NCBI GenBank assembly: GCA_964620675.1
Contig: CAZUJU010000001.1
Location: forward strand, 62,001-126,000
Length of the DNA: 64,000 nucleotides
Reading direction: 5' to 3'
Origin: CAYSFW01 sp964620675
GTDB lineage: Bacteria > Pseudomonadota > Gammaproteobacteria > UWMA-0217
Each line of letters begins with the position of its first letter. Position 1 is the stretch's first letter. A program made the position numbers and the translations under genes. The notes beneath the pieces are model-generated. The model did no database searches, had not been told where the DNA came from, and saw only the letters and a program-made list of their open reading frames with translations. This document shows positions 42,892-52,360 of this stretch, in pieces.

Positions 42892-43749
42892 CTAGACCGC
42901 TGCGGCGCCACCGACGATTTCGGAGATCTCCTGCGTAATCGCGGCCTGGCGTGCTTTGTTGTAAATCAGTTGAAGCTCGTCAATGAGTTCGCCGGCGTTG
43001 TCGGACGCGCTTTTCATCGCAACCATGCGCGCGGCCATTTCGCAGGCCACGTTTTCAACAACCGCCTGATAGACCACGGATTCGACGTATCGCGTCAGCA
43101 GGCCGTCCAGCACTTCCTTCGAGTCGGGTTCGTAAATGTAATCCCAATAGTGCTTTAGCGATTCTTCGCCGGAGGCCTCAATGGGGACCAGCGTTGAAAT
43201 TTTTGCCTGTTGCGTCATCGTGTTGACGAACTCATTTTCGACGAGATCGATGCGATCGATCGCGCCTGCTTCATACGCATCAAGCATCACCTTGATGGTC
43301 CCGATAAGATCATCGACGTGGGGAACATCGCCCAAATGAATCACGGTTGAGCGGACGTCGCCGAGTCGCTTGAAGAACCCCTGGGCTTTGGTACCGATCA
43401 AGCAAAACTCGACCTCCGTACCTTGCTCGCGCCATTGCTTGACCGCGAAAACGGCCTTTTTGAACAAGTTGATGTTCAGGCCGCCACACAGTCCGCGATC
43501 GGTGGAGACCACGATCAGACCGACCCGTTTTACTTCTCGCTCGATGAGATACGGGTGCTTGTACTCTGGATGTGCCATTGCCAAGTGACTGATAACACCT
43601 CGAATTTTTTGCGCATAGGGCTTCGATGCCGCCATCCGGTCTTGCGCCTTGCGCATTTTCGAGGCCGCGACCATTTCCATCGCTTTGGTGATCTTTTGAG
43701 TACTTTTGATACTCTTGATCTTGGTTCGAATCTCTTTGGCGCCTGCCAT
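42892..43749 (-). CDS. atpG: ATP synthase gamma subunit
   Basis: The rotating central shaft of F1, 285 residues. The N-terminal helix MAGAKEIRTKIKSIKSTQKITKAMEMVAASKMRKAQ and the C-terminal EISEIVGGAAAV are typical coiled-coil ends, and STDRGLCGGLN is the signature Rossmann segment. Length matches E. coli (287). It lies 12 bases after atpA in the operon. Confidence 0.97.
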   Translation of the reverse strand: MAGAKEIRTKIKSIKSTQKITKAMEMVAASKMRKAQDRMAASKPYAQKIRGVISHLAMAHPEYKHPYLIEREVKRVGLIVVSTDRGLCGGLNINLFKKAVFAVKQWREQGTEVEFCLIGTKAQGFFKRLGDVRSTVIHLGDVPHVDDLIGTIKVMLDAYEAGAIDRIDLVENEFVNTMTQQAKISTLVPIEASGEESLKHYWDYIYEPDSKEVLDGLLTRYVESVVYQAVVENVACEMAARMVAMKSASDNAGELIDELQLIYNKARQAAITQEISEIVGGAAAV

Positions 43750-43761
43750 GATCGTTACCGC

Positions 43762-45303
43762 TTACCAGCTGTGAGAGTTTTTAAATGACTCCAACGCCGC
43801 ACGGATGCTCTGCGCGATTTCATCGTTGAAATCGCCGCTTGCGTTGATCGAATCGAGCAACGCACCCTGCTCGGATCGGATGTAGCTCAGCAGCGCCGCT
43901 TCAAAATCGACGACTTTGTTGACTTCGACATCGTCGAGGAAACCCTCGTTGACCGCAAACAGCGAAAACGCCATCTCCGCGACCGACAACGGTGAGTATT
44001 GCGGCTGCTTCATCATTTCCGTTACCCGACGCCCGCGTTCGAGTTGCTTGCGGGTCTGTTCATCGAGATCGGATGCAAATTGCGAAAACGCCGCAAGTTC
44101 GCGGAACTGAGCAAGTGCGAGGCGCACGCCGCCGCCGAGTTTCTTGATGATCTTAGTCTGCGCGGCGCCCCCAACGCGAGACACCGACAGACCGGCGTTG
44201 ATCGCCGGACGGATGTTCGCATTGAACAGATCGGTTTCGAGAAAGATCTGGCCGTCGGTAATCGAGATCACGTTGGTCGGAACGAATGCGGAAACGTCGC
44301 CGGCCTGGGTTTCGATAATCGGCAACGCCGTCAGCGATCCAGTCTTGCCTTTGACCTCACCCTTCGTATAGGCCTCGACGTAAGCCTCATTGACCCGGGC
44401 CGCCCGTTCGAGCAAACGGGAATGGAGATAGAAAACATCGCCAGGATAGGCTTCCCGGCCGGGCGGGCGACGCAGCAGCAGTGAGACTTGACGATAGGCC
44501 CACGCCTGTTTCGTCAGATCGTCGTAGACGATCAATGCGTCTTCGCCGCGGTCGCGGAAATATTCACCCATTGAGCAGCCGGAATACGGGGCGATGTACT
44601 GCATCGCAGCCGACTCGGCCGCGGATGCGGCAACCACGATGGTGTGCTCCATCGCGCCATGCTCTTCGAGCTTGCGTACGACGTTCGCGATCGAAGAGGC
44701 CTTTTGGCCGACGGCGACGTATACGCACGTAATACCGGTGCCGCATTGATTGATGATTGCATCGATCGCGACGGCGGACTTACCGGTCTGGCGGTCACCG
44801 ATAATCAACTCGCGTTGGCCACGGCCGATTGGCACCATCGCGTCGATGGCCTTCAAGCCGGTTTGTACCGGTTGCGAAACGGACTTCCGTTCGATGACTC
44901 CCGGCGCAATTTTTTCGATGGGCTCGTAACCGTCGGCCTCAATCGGACCGCGGCCGTCGATCGGGTTGCCGAGGGCGTCCACCACGCGCCCGAGCAAACC
45001 GCGCCCAACCGGAACTTGTAAGATTCGGCCGGTGCATTTCGCAGTATCGCCTTCGGTAATGTGTTTGTAATCCCCGAGCACCACCGCGCCGACCGAATCA
45101 CGCTCCAGGTTCAGCGCAAGGCCAAAGGTGTCGCCGGGAAACTCAATCATTTCACCGGCCATGACTTCGCCCAGACCATGCAGGCGAACAATGCCGTCAG
45201 TGACGTTGACGACGGTTCCCTCGGTGCGCGCCTCGGATACGACTTCGAAATCGGCGATTCGCTTCTTGATTAATTCACTGATTTCAGTGGAATTTAATTG
45301 CAT
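43762..45303 (-). CDS. atpA: ATP synthase alpha subunit
   Basis: Non-catalytic nucleotide-binding F1 subunit, 513 residues, the same as E. coli. It starts MQLNSTEISELIKKRIADFE. Walker A is GDRQTGKSAVAIDAI, and the family signature PAINAGLSVSRVGGAAQ is present. The spacing to atpH is 14 bases. An A/T-rich leader before the ATG carries GAGGAAT, a plausible ribosome-binding site. Confidence 0.98.
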   Translation of the reverse strand: MQLNSTEISELIKKRIADFEVVSEARTEGTVVNVTDGIVRLHGLGEVMAGEMIEFPGDTFGLALNLERDSVGAVVLGDYKHITEGDTAKCTGRILQVPVGRGLLGRVVDALGNPIDGRGPIEADGYEPIEKIAPGVIERKSVSQPVQTGLKAIDAMVPIGRGQRELIIGDRQTGKSAVAIDAIINQCGTGITCVYVAVGQKASSIANVVRKLEEHGAMEHTIVVAASAAESAAMQYIAPYSGCSMGEYFRDRGEDALIVYDDLTKQAWAYRQVSLLLRRPPGREAYPGDVFYLHSRLLERAARVNEAYVEAYTKGEVKGKTGSLTALPIIETQAGDVSAFVPTNVISITDGQIFLETDLFNANIRPAINAGLSVSRVGGAAQTKIIKKLGGGVRLALAQFRELAAFSQFASDLDEQTRKQLERGRRVTEMMKQPQYSPLSVAEMAFSLFAVNEGFLDDVEVNKVVDFEAALLSYIRSEQGALLDSINASGDFNDEIAQSIRAALESFKNSHSW

Positions 45304-45317
45304 TTGAAAATTCCTCG

Positions 45318-45854
45318 TTAGCGATTCATGACGCTGGTCAGTTTATCCAGGCGGCCTTTGATCGAACCATCGATAACCAAATCCCCGGCGCGCACGATGG
45401 CACCGCCAATCAAACTGGGATCTATTCGGGTTGAGGTCTTCACCTCGCGACCCAAGCGTTGCTGCAACGCATTCGCGATCGCCTGATGCTGCGTTGGATC
45501 GATTTCCATGGCAGTGATGATCTCGGCTTCGACTACGCCTTCGGCTTCGGCACGCAGATTCTCGTAAAGCGCGGAGATTTGCGGCAGTACCGCCAGACGT
45601 CCATTGTCCGCCAATACACGAACGAGGTTCTTCGCGGACTCGTCGATCTGCACCCCGCAGGACTTGATCAATAAGCCGGCCGCTTCTTCGCGACTGAGAC
45701 TCGGTTGCTGCAGCATGCGGTGCAACGAGGGGTCCGCGGCGAATGCCGACAAAACCTCAAGGCTTTCCGACCAAGACTCGAGCTTGCCGCTATCGCGGGC
45801 CGTTTCAAACAGAGCCCGAGCGTAGGGTCGGGCGACGGTGTTTAAGTCAGACAT
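45318..45854 (-). CDS. atpH: ATP synthase delta subunit
   Basis: Peripheral-stalk subunit connecting F1 to the b dimer, 178 residues. N-terminal TVARPYARALFETARD and C-terminal VKTSTRIDPSLIGGAIVRAGDLVIDGSI match the OSCP/delta signature (IDPSLIGG). Length agrees with E. coli (177). It lies ten bases after atpF, typical of the operon. Confidence 0.97.
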   Translation of the reverse strand: MSDLNTVARPYARALFETARDSGKLESWSESLEVLSAFAADPSLHRMLQQPSLSREEAAGLLIKSCGVQIDESAKNLVRVLADNGRLAVLPQISALYENLRAEAEGVVEAEIITAMEIDPTQHQAIANALQQRLGREVKTSTRIDPSLIGGAIVRAGDLVIDGSIKGRLDKLTSVMNR

Positions 45855-45864
45855 GATTGGGCCT

Positions 45865-46335
45865 TCAGATCCGGGCGATCAAGTCGTCCAGCACCTGGCT
45901 ATGGACTTTCGGGTCGATCTCCTTGCCGATGATTTTCTTCGCGGCGTCGAGCGCGATCGACGAGACCTGGGCGCGCAGCTGCTCACGCGCCTGATTGACC
46001 TCTTGCGAAATTTCAGCTTGCGCTGCGTTTTTCAGGCGGTCGCCTTCATCGCGCGCCGCGACTTTCGCTTCGTCGACGATTTCGCCGGCACGGCGCTGAG
46101 CTTGGGCGATGATCTCGGCCGCTTGTTGCTTGGCGGCGCGCATCGAATCGCCAGCGCGCTCATGGGCGAGTTCCTGTTCATGCCGACCACGTTCGGCGGC
46201 GGCGAGACCTTCGGCGATACGCTTTTTACGATCTTCGAGCATCTTGATCATCGGATCCCAGAGCACCGCCCTGATGAACCATACCAAGATGGCGAAAACC
46301 AGCATCTGACCGATAAGAGTAGCGGTGATGTTCAC
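45865..46335 (-). CDS. atpF: ATP synthase F0 b subunit
   Basis: Peripheral-stalk subunit, 156 residues, the E. coli length. It starts at GTG 46335 (MNITATLIGQMLVFAILVWFI) with one membrane helix, preceded by AGAGAGAG, and continues as a long charged coiled coil rich in Ala, Glu and Arg. A single b gene is present, as expected for non-photosynthetic-type F-ATPase operons. It lies between atpE and atpH. Confidence 0.96.
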   Translation of the reverse strand: MNITATLIGQMLVFAILVWFIRAVLWDPMIKMLEDRKKRIAEGLAAAERGRHEQELAHERAGDSMRAAKQQAAEIIAQAQRRAGEIVDEAKVAARDEGDRLKNAAQAEISQEVNQAREQLRAQVSSIALDAAKKIIGKEIDPKVHSQVLDDLIARI

Positions 46336-46387
46336 GACGACGCTCTCTCTTTGCTAGTGATTGAGGATGTTCGCGACCAGCCGGTAT

Positions 46388-46672
46388 TCACCCGCCGAGC
46401 GCCGCCTTGGCCGCTCCCACGAAGGGGTTCGCAAAGATGAACCACATCGAGATACCCAGCACGATCATCGGGAATGCTTCCATCAATCCGCCGGTGAACA
46501 ACATCTGACCCGTCAATTGCGGACGCATTTCCGGCTGCCTGGCGATGCCTTCCATGAATTTCGAGCAGATCAGGCCCCACCCGAGTGCCGAGCCGAGTCC
46601 GGCGGCAGCAAGAATGATCCCTACGCCTAGGGCGGTGTACGCGTAAATCATGGCTAGTTCAGCAGGACTCAT
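46388..46672 (-). CDS. atpE: ATP synthase F0 c subunit
   Basis: Rotor-ring proteolipid, 94 residues from ATG 46672 (MSPAELAMIY), with AGGAGA about eight bases upstream. Two membrane helices flank the polar loop ARQPEM (44-49). The ion-binding carboxylate is E65 in GGLMEAFPMI, where E. coli has Asp; the residue after it is Ala and no Gln/Ser/Thr sodium ligands are seen in the first helix, so proton coupling is likely. It is about 15 residues longer than E. coli AtpE (79), mainly at both ends. Confidence 0.96.
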   Translation of the reverse strand: MSPAELAMIYAYTALGVGIILAAAGLGSALGWGLICSKFMEGIARQPEMRPQLTGQMLFTGGLMEAFPMIVLGISMWFIFANPFVGAAKAALGG

Positions 46673-46709
46673 GATCAAGATCTCCTAGATTGGACGTTGA
46701 TTTTAAAAG

Positions 46710-47570
46710 CTAGTGGTGTTCGTCGGATTGATGCGCCAGACCCAGATACACGATCGTCAGGAGCATGAAGATAAACGCTTGGAGGCTAATCACCAAGATG
46801 TGGAAGATCGCCCACAAGGTACCGAGCACGATGTGGCCAAGGCTCGCGTAGATCGAAAACGAGAGCAGCGCGATCAATAGGAACAGCAACTCGCCGGCAA
46901 ACATGTTTCCAAACAGACGCAGCGCGAGGCTCACGGGTTTGGCGATTTCCTCGATCGTGGTCATCACGATGTTGATCGGGATCGCGTATTTTCCGAACGG
47001 GTGAAACAGAAACTGCTTGGCGTAGCCGACCGCACCCTTGACCTTGATGTTGTAGTAGATACTCAACGCAAAGACGGAGAGCGCAAGAGCGAAGGTGGTA
47101 TCGAGGTTCGTCGTCGGGACGACCTTCATGTATACGTGGTGGGGATCCGCACCGAACCAACCGGCAATGGTGGTCGTGATGGCCGGAATCAGGTCGACAG
47201 GTACCAGATCCATCGCATTCATCAGGAACACCCAGATGAAGATTGTTAGCGAGAGCGGTCCTATGATGGGATTCGAGCCGGGGAAAATATCCTTGATTTG
47301 TTGGTTGACGAACTCCACGATCGCTTCGACAACGTTTTGAAACCCTGAAGGATTATCGGCACTGAGGTTTCTCCCGACGCGCCAGGCGAAATATCCGAAC
47401 AGAACTGCGAGCGCAACACTCCAGAGAAAGGTGTCGATGAAAAATGCGCCAAAATCAACGATGCTTGACGGTTTATGGGTTTCGGGATCACATCCGATGC
47501 ACCAGTTCGTCAAGTGGTGCTGGATATACTGCACCGGATTTGAGGAAATCGGCTCTTCGACAGTACTCAC
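46710..47570 (-). CDS. atpB: ATP synthase F0 a subunit
   Basis: Stator subunit forming the proton half-channels, 286 residues. GTG start at 47570 with AGAGGA six bases upstream. Membrane helices with the essential Arg are found in EIAKPVSLALRLFGNMFAGELLFLLIALL, and the family DLVPVDLIPAITT segment is present. The N-terminal 40 residues (IQHHLTNWCIGC) precede the first helix. It is the second gene of the operon, after atpI. Confidence 0.96.
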   Translation of the reverse strand: MSTVEEPISSNPVQYIQHHLTNWCIGCDPETHKPSSIVDFGAFFIDTFLWSVALAVLFGYFAWRVGRNLSADNPSGFQNVVEAIVEFVNQQIKDIFPGSNPIIGPLSLTIFIWVFLMNAMDLVPVDLIPAITTTIAGWFGADPHHVYMKVVPTTNLDTTFALALSVFALSIYYNIKVKGAVGYAKQFLFHPFGKYAIPINIVMTTIEEIAKPVSLALRLFGNMFAGELLFLLIALLSFSIYASLGHIVLGTLWAIFHILVISLQAFIFMLLTIVYLGLAHQSDEHH

Positions 47571-47586
47571 GTCGGTCCTCTTGTTG

Positions 47587-47943
47587 TTAAACGCCGATGG
47601 CAGCCTTGCCTGAGATCAGGTAGGCAAGCTGAGCGACGGCAAAACTCGCGAGCAATGGTATCGCGTCCAAATGCAAAGCCCCAAGCCCGACGCCCAACAT
47701 GACCAAGGCGAACACGAAACGTTGCATTGCGCCGAAATATAGGGCGTATACACCCTGCTTGGGATCATCCTTGGCGAGTACGCCCGCTTGCACGATCCGC
47801 CGATTCAACCAATAGCTGTTGATCAACGCGACTGCCCCGCCGTACAGGCCCGCGAGTACTCCATCGAGTTGATGGTAGTACCCGGAAACGCCGACCACGA
47901 GTGCGACCAGGATGAACTGCGTCAGGAAAAGTCGATGGTGCAT
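47587..47943 (-). CDS. atpI: ATP synthase assembly protein AtpI
   Basis: A 118-residue membrane protein with four predicted helices, first gene of the atp operon. Sequence features are the N-terminal FLTQFILVALVVGVSGYY, the Gly-rich VLAGLYGGAVALINSYWLNRR and two further hydrophobic stretches. AtpI assists c-ring assembly in some bacteria and is dispensable in E. coli. No clear Shine-Dalgarno site precedes the ATG. The operon promoter should lie in the 135-base gap before parB, where no convincing match was found. Confidence 0.88.
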   Translation of the reverse strand: MHHRLFLTQFILVALVVGVSGYYHQLDGVLAGLYGGAVALINSYWLNRRIVQAGVLAKDDPKQGVYALYFGAMQRFVFALVMLGVGLGALHLDAIPLLASFAVAQLAYLISGKAAIGV

Positions 47944-48078
47944 GGCTTGCTATGCGTTAACCACGCGCTGCCCGGATCCTGGGACGCCGCCGCCGTTGCG
48001 CGCGTACGCTCATCGTCGCGTGCGGCAGTATAGGGAGCATCCTTAAACGGGTCAATAATCGAGCAACCAAGCATTGGA

Positions 48079-48939
48079 TCATTTAATGTGTGCCAGGATG
48101 CCGTCGAGCTCGTCGAGATCGTTGTAGTTGATCACGAGTTTGCCCTTGCCGTGTTGGTTGTATTGAATCTCGACCCGCGCGCCGAGACGATCGGCGAGGT
48201 CTGATTCGAGGCGCACGAGATCCGGTGACCGCAATCGAGGCGGCCTCGCGTCTGCCGGCCGATCGGTTTTGAGCAGATTCACGTAGCGCTCGGTTTCACG
48301 CACGGTGAGGCCGCGCGCGACCACGTGCTGCGCGGCCTGAACCTGCGTCGTACCGCTGAGCGCCAGCAGGGCACGGGCATGGCCCATTTCGAGCTTGCCG
48401 ACCTCGAGCAATTCCCGGGTTGGCTCCTCGAGATCACGTAAGCGCAGCAAATTGCTGACTGCGGCGCGTGAACGCCCGACCGATTCGGCGGCCTGCTGGT
48501 GGGTCATGCCAAACTCGTTGATTAGCCGCTGGAGTGCGTTGGCTTCCTCGAGGGGATTGAGGTTTTCGCGCTGGATATTTTCGATCAACGCCATCGCCGC
48601 GGCGGCTTGGTCGGGAATCTCGCGGATAATTGAGGGGATTTCCTTAAGCCCGGCCAGTTGTGCCGCGCGCCAACGCCGTTCACCGGCAACGAGTTCGTAG
48701 CCGTCGCCAATTGGCCGCACTACGATGGGCTGGACCACACCTTGTGCACGGATCGATTCGGCGAGTTCCTCCAGCGCGGTGGGATCGATGTAAGTCCTTG
48801 GCTGATACTGGCCACGGTGGATTTTTTCCACCGCCAGATCGCGCAGGACCGTGGCGTCCTTCGCGTGGTCACGCAGACCGGTTGCCGCACTCAACAAAGC
48901 GTCGAGGCCACGCCCAAGGCCCGGTTTTTTCTGGACCAT
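48079..48939 (-). CDS. parB: Chromosome-partitioning protein ParB
   Basis: A 286-residue CTP-dependent DNA clamp that loads at parS and organises the origin region for segregation. ATG 48939 (MVQKKPGLGRGLDALL) is four bases after parA and matches the conserved ParB start; the open frame to 49080 overlaps parA and is rejected. Motifs: ParB/Spo0J box with GERRWRAAQ (CTP-binding), HTH in FGMTHQQAAESVGRSRAAVSNLL, and the C-terminal dimerisation domain. A matching parS lies at 59923-59940. Confidence 0.96.
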   Translation of the reverse strand: MVQKKPGLGRGLDALLSAATGLRDHAKDATVLRDLAVEKIHRGQYQPRTYIDPTALEELAESIRAQGVVQPIVVRPIGDGYELVAGERRWRAAQLAGLKEIPSIIREIPDQAAAAMALIENIQRENLNPLEEANALQRLINEFGMTHQQAAESVGRSRAAVSNLLRLRDLEEPTRELLEVGKLEMGHARALLALSGTTQVQAAQHVVARGLTVRETERYVNLLKTDRPADARPPRLRSPDLVRLESDLADRLGARVEIQYNQHGKGKLVINYNDLDELDGILAHIK

Positions 48940-48943
48940 GCTG

Positions 48944-49726
48944 TTATCCCGTGACCGTTCTGGGCGCGTTGCGCCGCAACATTTCGCCGGCAAGGGCGAG
49001 ATACGCCAGGGCGCCGCGCGACTCGCGATCATAATGAAGCACGGGAGTACCGTGCGATGGTGCCTCGGCGAGCCGGACATTGCGGGGAATGATCGTGTTG
49101 TACACGCGATTGCCGAAATGCGCGGTGAGCTGCTCGGAGACGTCGTTCGACAGGTTATTGCGCGGATCGTACATGGTGCGCAGGAGGCCTTCGATCTCGA
49201 GTTCCTCGTTGACCGAACCGCGGATCTCTTCGATGGTCTTGACCAGAGCGCTTAGACCTTCGAGCGCGTAGTACTCACACTGCATCGGGATCAGTACACC
49301 TTTCGCGGCGACCATCGCGTTGACAGTCAGCATATTGAGCGCTGGCGGGCAATCGATGATGATGAACTCGTAGCGCGCGATATCGGGTTCAATCGCCTTG
49401 CGCAGCCGAAACTCGCGTCCGAACACGGTCATCAGTTTGACCTCCGCGACGGTCAAATCGGAATTGGCGGGCAATAAGTCGAATCCCCATTGCGCGAGCG
49501 TGATGGTGGCTTGCGCAACGGTGGCATCGCCCAGCAGCACATCGCAACTGGATCGCGCCAACGCATACTTGTCGACCCCACAGCCCATGGTCGCGTTGCC
49601 TTGTGGGTCGAGGTCGATCAGCAATACCCGACGCTTGGTCGCGGCGAGGGAGGCCGCGAGATTTACGCTGGTGGTCGTCTTGCCGACGCCGCCTTTCTGG
49701 TTGGCGACTGCGAGTATTTTGGTCAT
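48944..49726 (-). CDS. parA: Chromosome-partitioning ATPase ParA
   Basis: A 260-residue deviant Walker ATPase that binds DNA nonspecifically and drives ParB-parS complexes apart. Starts MTKILAVANQKGGVGKTTTSVNLAAS, with deviant Walker A KGGVGKTT, then LLIDLDPQGNATMGCG and IIIDCPPALNMLT. It begins three bases after the rsmG stop and precedes parB by four bases. The mnmG-rsmG-parA-parB order is standard near gammaproteobacterial origins. Confidence 0.97.
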   Translation of the reverse strand: MTKILAVANQKGGVGKTTTSVNLAASLAATKRRVLLIDLDPQGNATMGCGVDKYALARSSCDVLLGDATVAQATITLAQWGFDLLPANSDLTVAEVKLMTVFGREFRLRKAIEPDIARYEFIIIDCPPALNMLTVNAMVAAKGVLIPMQCEYYALEGLSALVKTIEEIRGSVNEELEIEGLLRTMYDPRNNLSNDVSEQLTAHFGNRVYNTIIPRNVRLAEAPSHGTPVLHYDRESRGALAYLALAGEMLRRNAPRTVTG

Positions 49727-49729
49727 CGC

Positions 49730-50392
49730 TCAGTTTGCAATTATCACGAGGTGCCGTTCCGCCGCGAGCCCGGGCACCGTCAAGGGCTCGACCCGGTAGT
49801 CGCAGTCGGACTCAATCGCGGCGAGTTCATCCGATTGTAGTCTCGCCTTCATCGCCAGTAAGACCCCGCCCGGTGCACATAGCCGCCGCGCGTCGTCAAC
49901 GAACTGTCGCAGGCTTGAATAGGCGCGACTGACGATGCAGTCGAACTCGCTCGGCGGTTGAAAGTCCGCGACTCGCGTTTGCACTGCGGCAGCATTAGTG
50001 AGGCGCAACTCTATCATCGCCTGACGGATAAAACGAATCTTCTTGCCGTTGGCGTCGAGGAGTGTAAAGCGCCGCGCAGGTTGATCGATAGCAAGAGGAA
50101 TACCGGGTAAACCCGCCCCAGTACCCAGATCCAGGGCCGCGTTGCCCGAAAGAAAGCGAGCTACGGCGAGACTGTCGAAAAGGTGTTGCACCAGCATCTG
50201 CTGCGGATCGGTGATGGCGGTGAGGTTAAAGGCCGCATTCCAGCGTTGCAGCAGGGCAAGGTAATGAACTGCGGCGCCGACCTGCGACGGCTTCCAGGCG
50301 AGATCGATTTGCGCCAGCGCAGCGTCAATCCGCTCCGACCAGAGGGGTTCGTTCCATGGCGGACTCAACGCCCTCGGAACCGGATGCGTCAT
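49730..50392 (-). CDS. rsmG: 16S rRNA (guanine(527)-N7)-methyltransferase RsmG
   Basis: A 220-residue class I methyltransferase (GidB) acting on G527 of 16S rRNA; loss can confer low-level streptomycin resistance. The AdoMet site is ALDLGTGAGLPGIPLAI, and FDCIVSRAYSSL is the second family motif. Its ATG overlaps the mnmG stop by four bases, giving translational coupling. Confidence 0.96.
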   Translation of the reverse strand: MTHPVPRALSPPWNEPLWSERIDAALAQIDLAWKPSQVGAAVHYLALLQRWNAAFNLTAITDPQQMLVQHLFDSLAVARFLSGNAALDLGTGAGLPGIPLAIDQPARRFTLLDANGKKIRFIRQAMIELRLTNAAAVQTRVADFQPPSEFDCIVSRAYSSLRQFVDDARRLCAPGGVLLAMKARLQSDELAAIESDCDYRVEPLTVPGLAAERHLVIIAN

Positions 50393-52263
50393 GCGCGACG
50401 CTTCTTCAAATGAATTCGCAACAAAGAGATTGCCGCTGGCGTGATACCCGGTATTCGCGAGGCCTGACCGAGTGTCACGGGCCGGTGCCGTTGCAACTTG
50501 TGTAGGACTTCATGAGATAAGCCGATGACGTTTTCATAGTCGAGGTCGTCGGGAAGACGGGTTTGCTCCTGGCTTTGGATCTTGGCGATGTCCACGATCT
50601 GGCGCTCTATGTATCCCTCGTACTTGATCTGTATCTCGACCTGCTCGGCAACGTCGGCGCGATCGACGCCGGGACCGGCGGCCTCTAGTCGCATCAAGGT
50701 GCGATAGTCGATTTCCGGGCGGCGCAATACCTCTTCGAGGCGATACTCCCGTTGCAAAGCGGTACCGAGCACGGTGCGGGCCTCCGCATCGGCAACCCGG
50801 CCCGGATGGATCCAGGTGTCGCGCAAGCGCTCGCGTTCGCGTTCGATGGCGTCGCGTTTGCTCGCGAATGCGCGCCATTGGGCTTCGCCAACGAGTCCAA
50901 GTTCATGCCCGCGTTCGGTGAGGCGAAGATCAGCGTTGTCTTCGCGCAGGAGTAGCCGATGCTCGGCGCGACTGGTGAACATGCGGTAAGGTTCCTGGGT
51001 ACCCTGAGTCAACAGGTCGTCCACCAGTACCGCGAGATAGGCCTCGTGGCGTAACGGGGTCCACGAATCTCGTCCGAGTACCGCCAAAGCGGCGTTGAGC
51101 CCCGCAAGCAAGCCCTGTGCCGCGGCTTCTTCGTAACCGGTGGTGCCGTTGATCTGGCCGGCAAAGTACAAGCCATGGATCGCACGCGTCTCCAACGAGG
51201 GTTTGAGGTCACGCGGATCGAAGTAGTCGTATTCGATCGCGTAGCCGGGGCGCGTGATGTGCGCGCGTTCTAGGCCACGAATCGAGCGCACCAGCGCAAG
51301 CTGTACGTCGAACGGCAGGCTGGTCGAGATCCCGTTCGGGTAAACCTCATGGGTATTCAGGCCCTCGGGTTCGAGGAAGATCTGGTGACTTGATTTGTCG
51401 GCAAATCGCACCACCTTGTCCTCGATCGACGGACAATAGCGTGGACCGATCCCTTCGATGCGGCCGCTGTACAAGGGCGAGCGGTCGAGTCCCCCGCGGA
51501 TCACCTCATGGGTGGAAACGTTGGTGTGCGTGATATGGCAGAGGACTTGCCGCGGATGATCAGCAACGCCGCCGCGATACGAAAACACGGGTAAGGGGTC
51601 GTCGCCCGGTTGCGGTTCAAGCACACTGAAATCGATACTGCGGGCGTCGAGGCGCGGAGGTGTTCCGGTCTTGAGGCGCGCGACCCGCAGCGGCAGTTCG
51701 CGTAACCGCTCAGCGAGGGTTAACGCGGCCGGGTCACCCGCACGTCCACCGCGATGGTGGCTCTCGCCAATATGGATCTTACCACCGAGAAACGTACCCA
51801 CCGTGAGTACGACTGCGGCGGCTAAAAAATCGAGTCCCATCTGAGTTCGCACGCCCACGACGCGGTCACCATCGAGCAACAGATCGTCGACGGATTGCTG
51901 AAACAAGATCAGGTTTTCCTGATGTTCGAGCATCGCGCGAATCGCAGCCTTGTAGAGTTGGCGGTCGGCTTGCGCACGGGTCGCGCGCACGGCTGGACCT
52001 TTGCGTCGATTGAGGATGCGAAACTGAATACCGGATCGATCCGCCGCCAGCGCCATCGCACCGCCGAGTGCATCGATTTCCTTGACCAGATGACCCTTGC
52101 CGATACCGCCGATGGCCGGGTTGCAGCTCATCTGACCGAGGGTTTCGATGTTATGGGTGAGTAATAAGGTCTTGACGCCGATGCGGGCAGCGGCCAAGGC
52201 GGCTTCGGTGCCCGCGTGACCTCCGCCAACGACGATCAATTCAAAGGCTTCAGGGTAACGCAT
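50389..52263 (-). CDS. mnmG: tRNA uridine-5-carboxymethylaminomethyl modification enzyme MnmG (GidA)
   Basis: A 624-residue FAD enzyme that works with MnmE to modify the wobble uridine of several tRNAs. ATG 52263 gives MRYPEAFELIVVGGGHAGTE; a TTG at 52278 is a weaker start. Motifs: FAD-binding VVGGGHAGTEAALAAARIG, CNPAIGGIGKGHLVKEIDALGG, and GLYFAGQINGTTGYEEAAAQG. C-terminal helical domain interacts with MnmE. It is separated from mnmE by 97 bases here rather than being adjacent in an operon. Confidence 0.97.
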   Translation of the reverse strand: MRYPEAFELIVVGGGHAGTEAALAAARIGVKTLLLTHNIETLGQMSCNPAIGGIGKGHLVKEIDALGGAMALAADRSGIQFRILNRRKGPAVRATRAQADRQLYKAAIRAMLEHQENLILFQQSVDDLLLDGDRVVGVRTQMGLDFLAAAVVLTVGTFLGGKIHIGESHHRGGRAGDPAALTLAERLRELPLRVARLKTGTPPRLDARSIDFSVLEPQPGDDPLPVFSYRGGVADHPRQVLCHITHTNVSTHEVIRGGLDRSPLYSGRIEGIGPRYCPSIEDKVVRFADKSSHQIFLEPEGLNTHEVYPNGISTSLPFDVQLALVRSIRGLERAHITRPGYAIEYDYFDPRDLKPSLETRAIHGLYFAGQINGTTGYEEAAAQGLLAGLNAALAVLGRDSWTPLRHEAYLAVLVDDLLTQGTQEPYRMFTSRAEHRLLLREDNADLRLTERGHELGLVGEAQWRAFASKRDAIERERERLRDTWIHPGRVADAEARTVLGTALQREYRLEEVLRRPEIDYRTLMRLEAAGPGVDRADVAEQVEIQIKYEGYIERQIVDIAKIQSQEQTRLPDDLDYENVIGLSHEVLHKLQRHRPVTLGQASRIPGITPAAISLLRIHLKKRRA

Positions 52264-52360
52264 GGCGTTCGTTTGCAATCGGTATATCGAGTTTAGATAG
52301 TCTAGGGCGTGCGGGCTGATGGGCCAAGATTACCACGCCGTCCGGTAACGTGCGGTCGGG

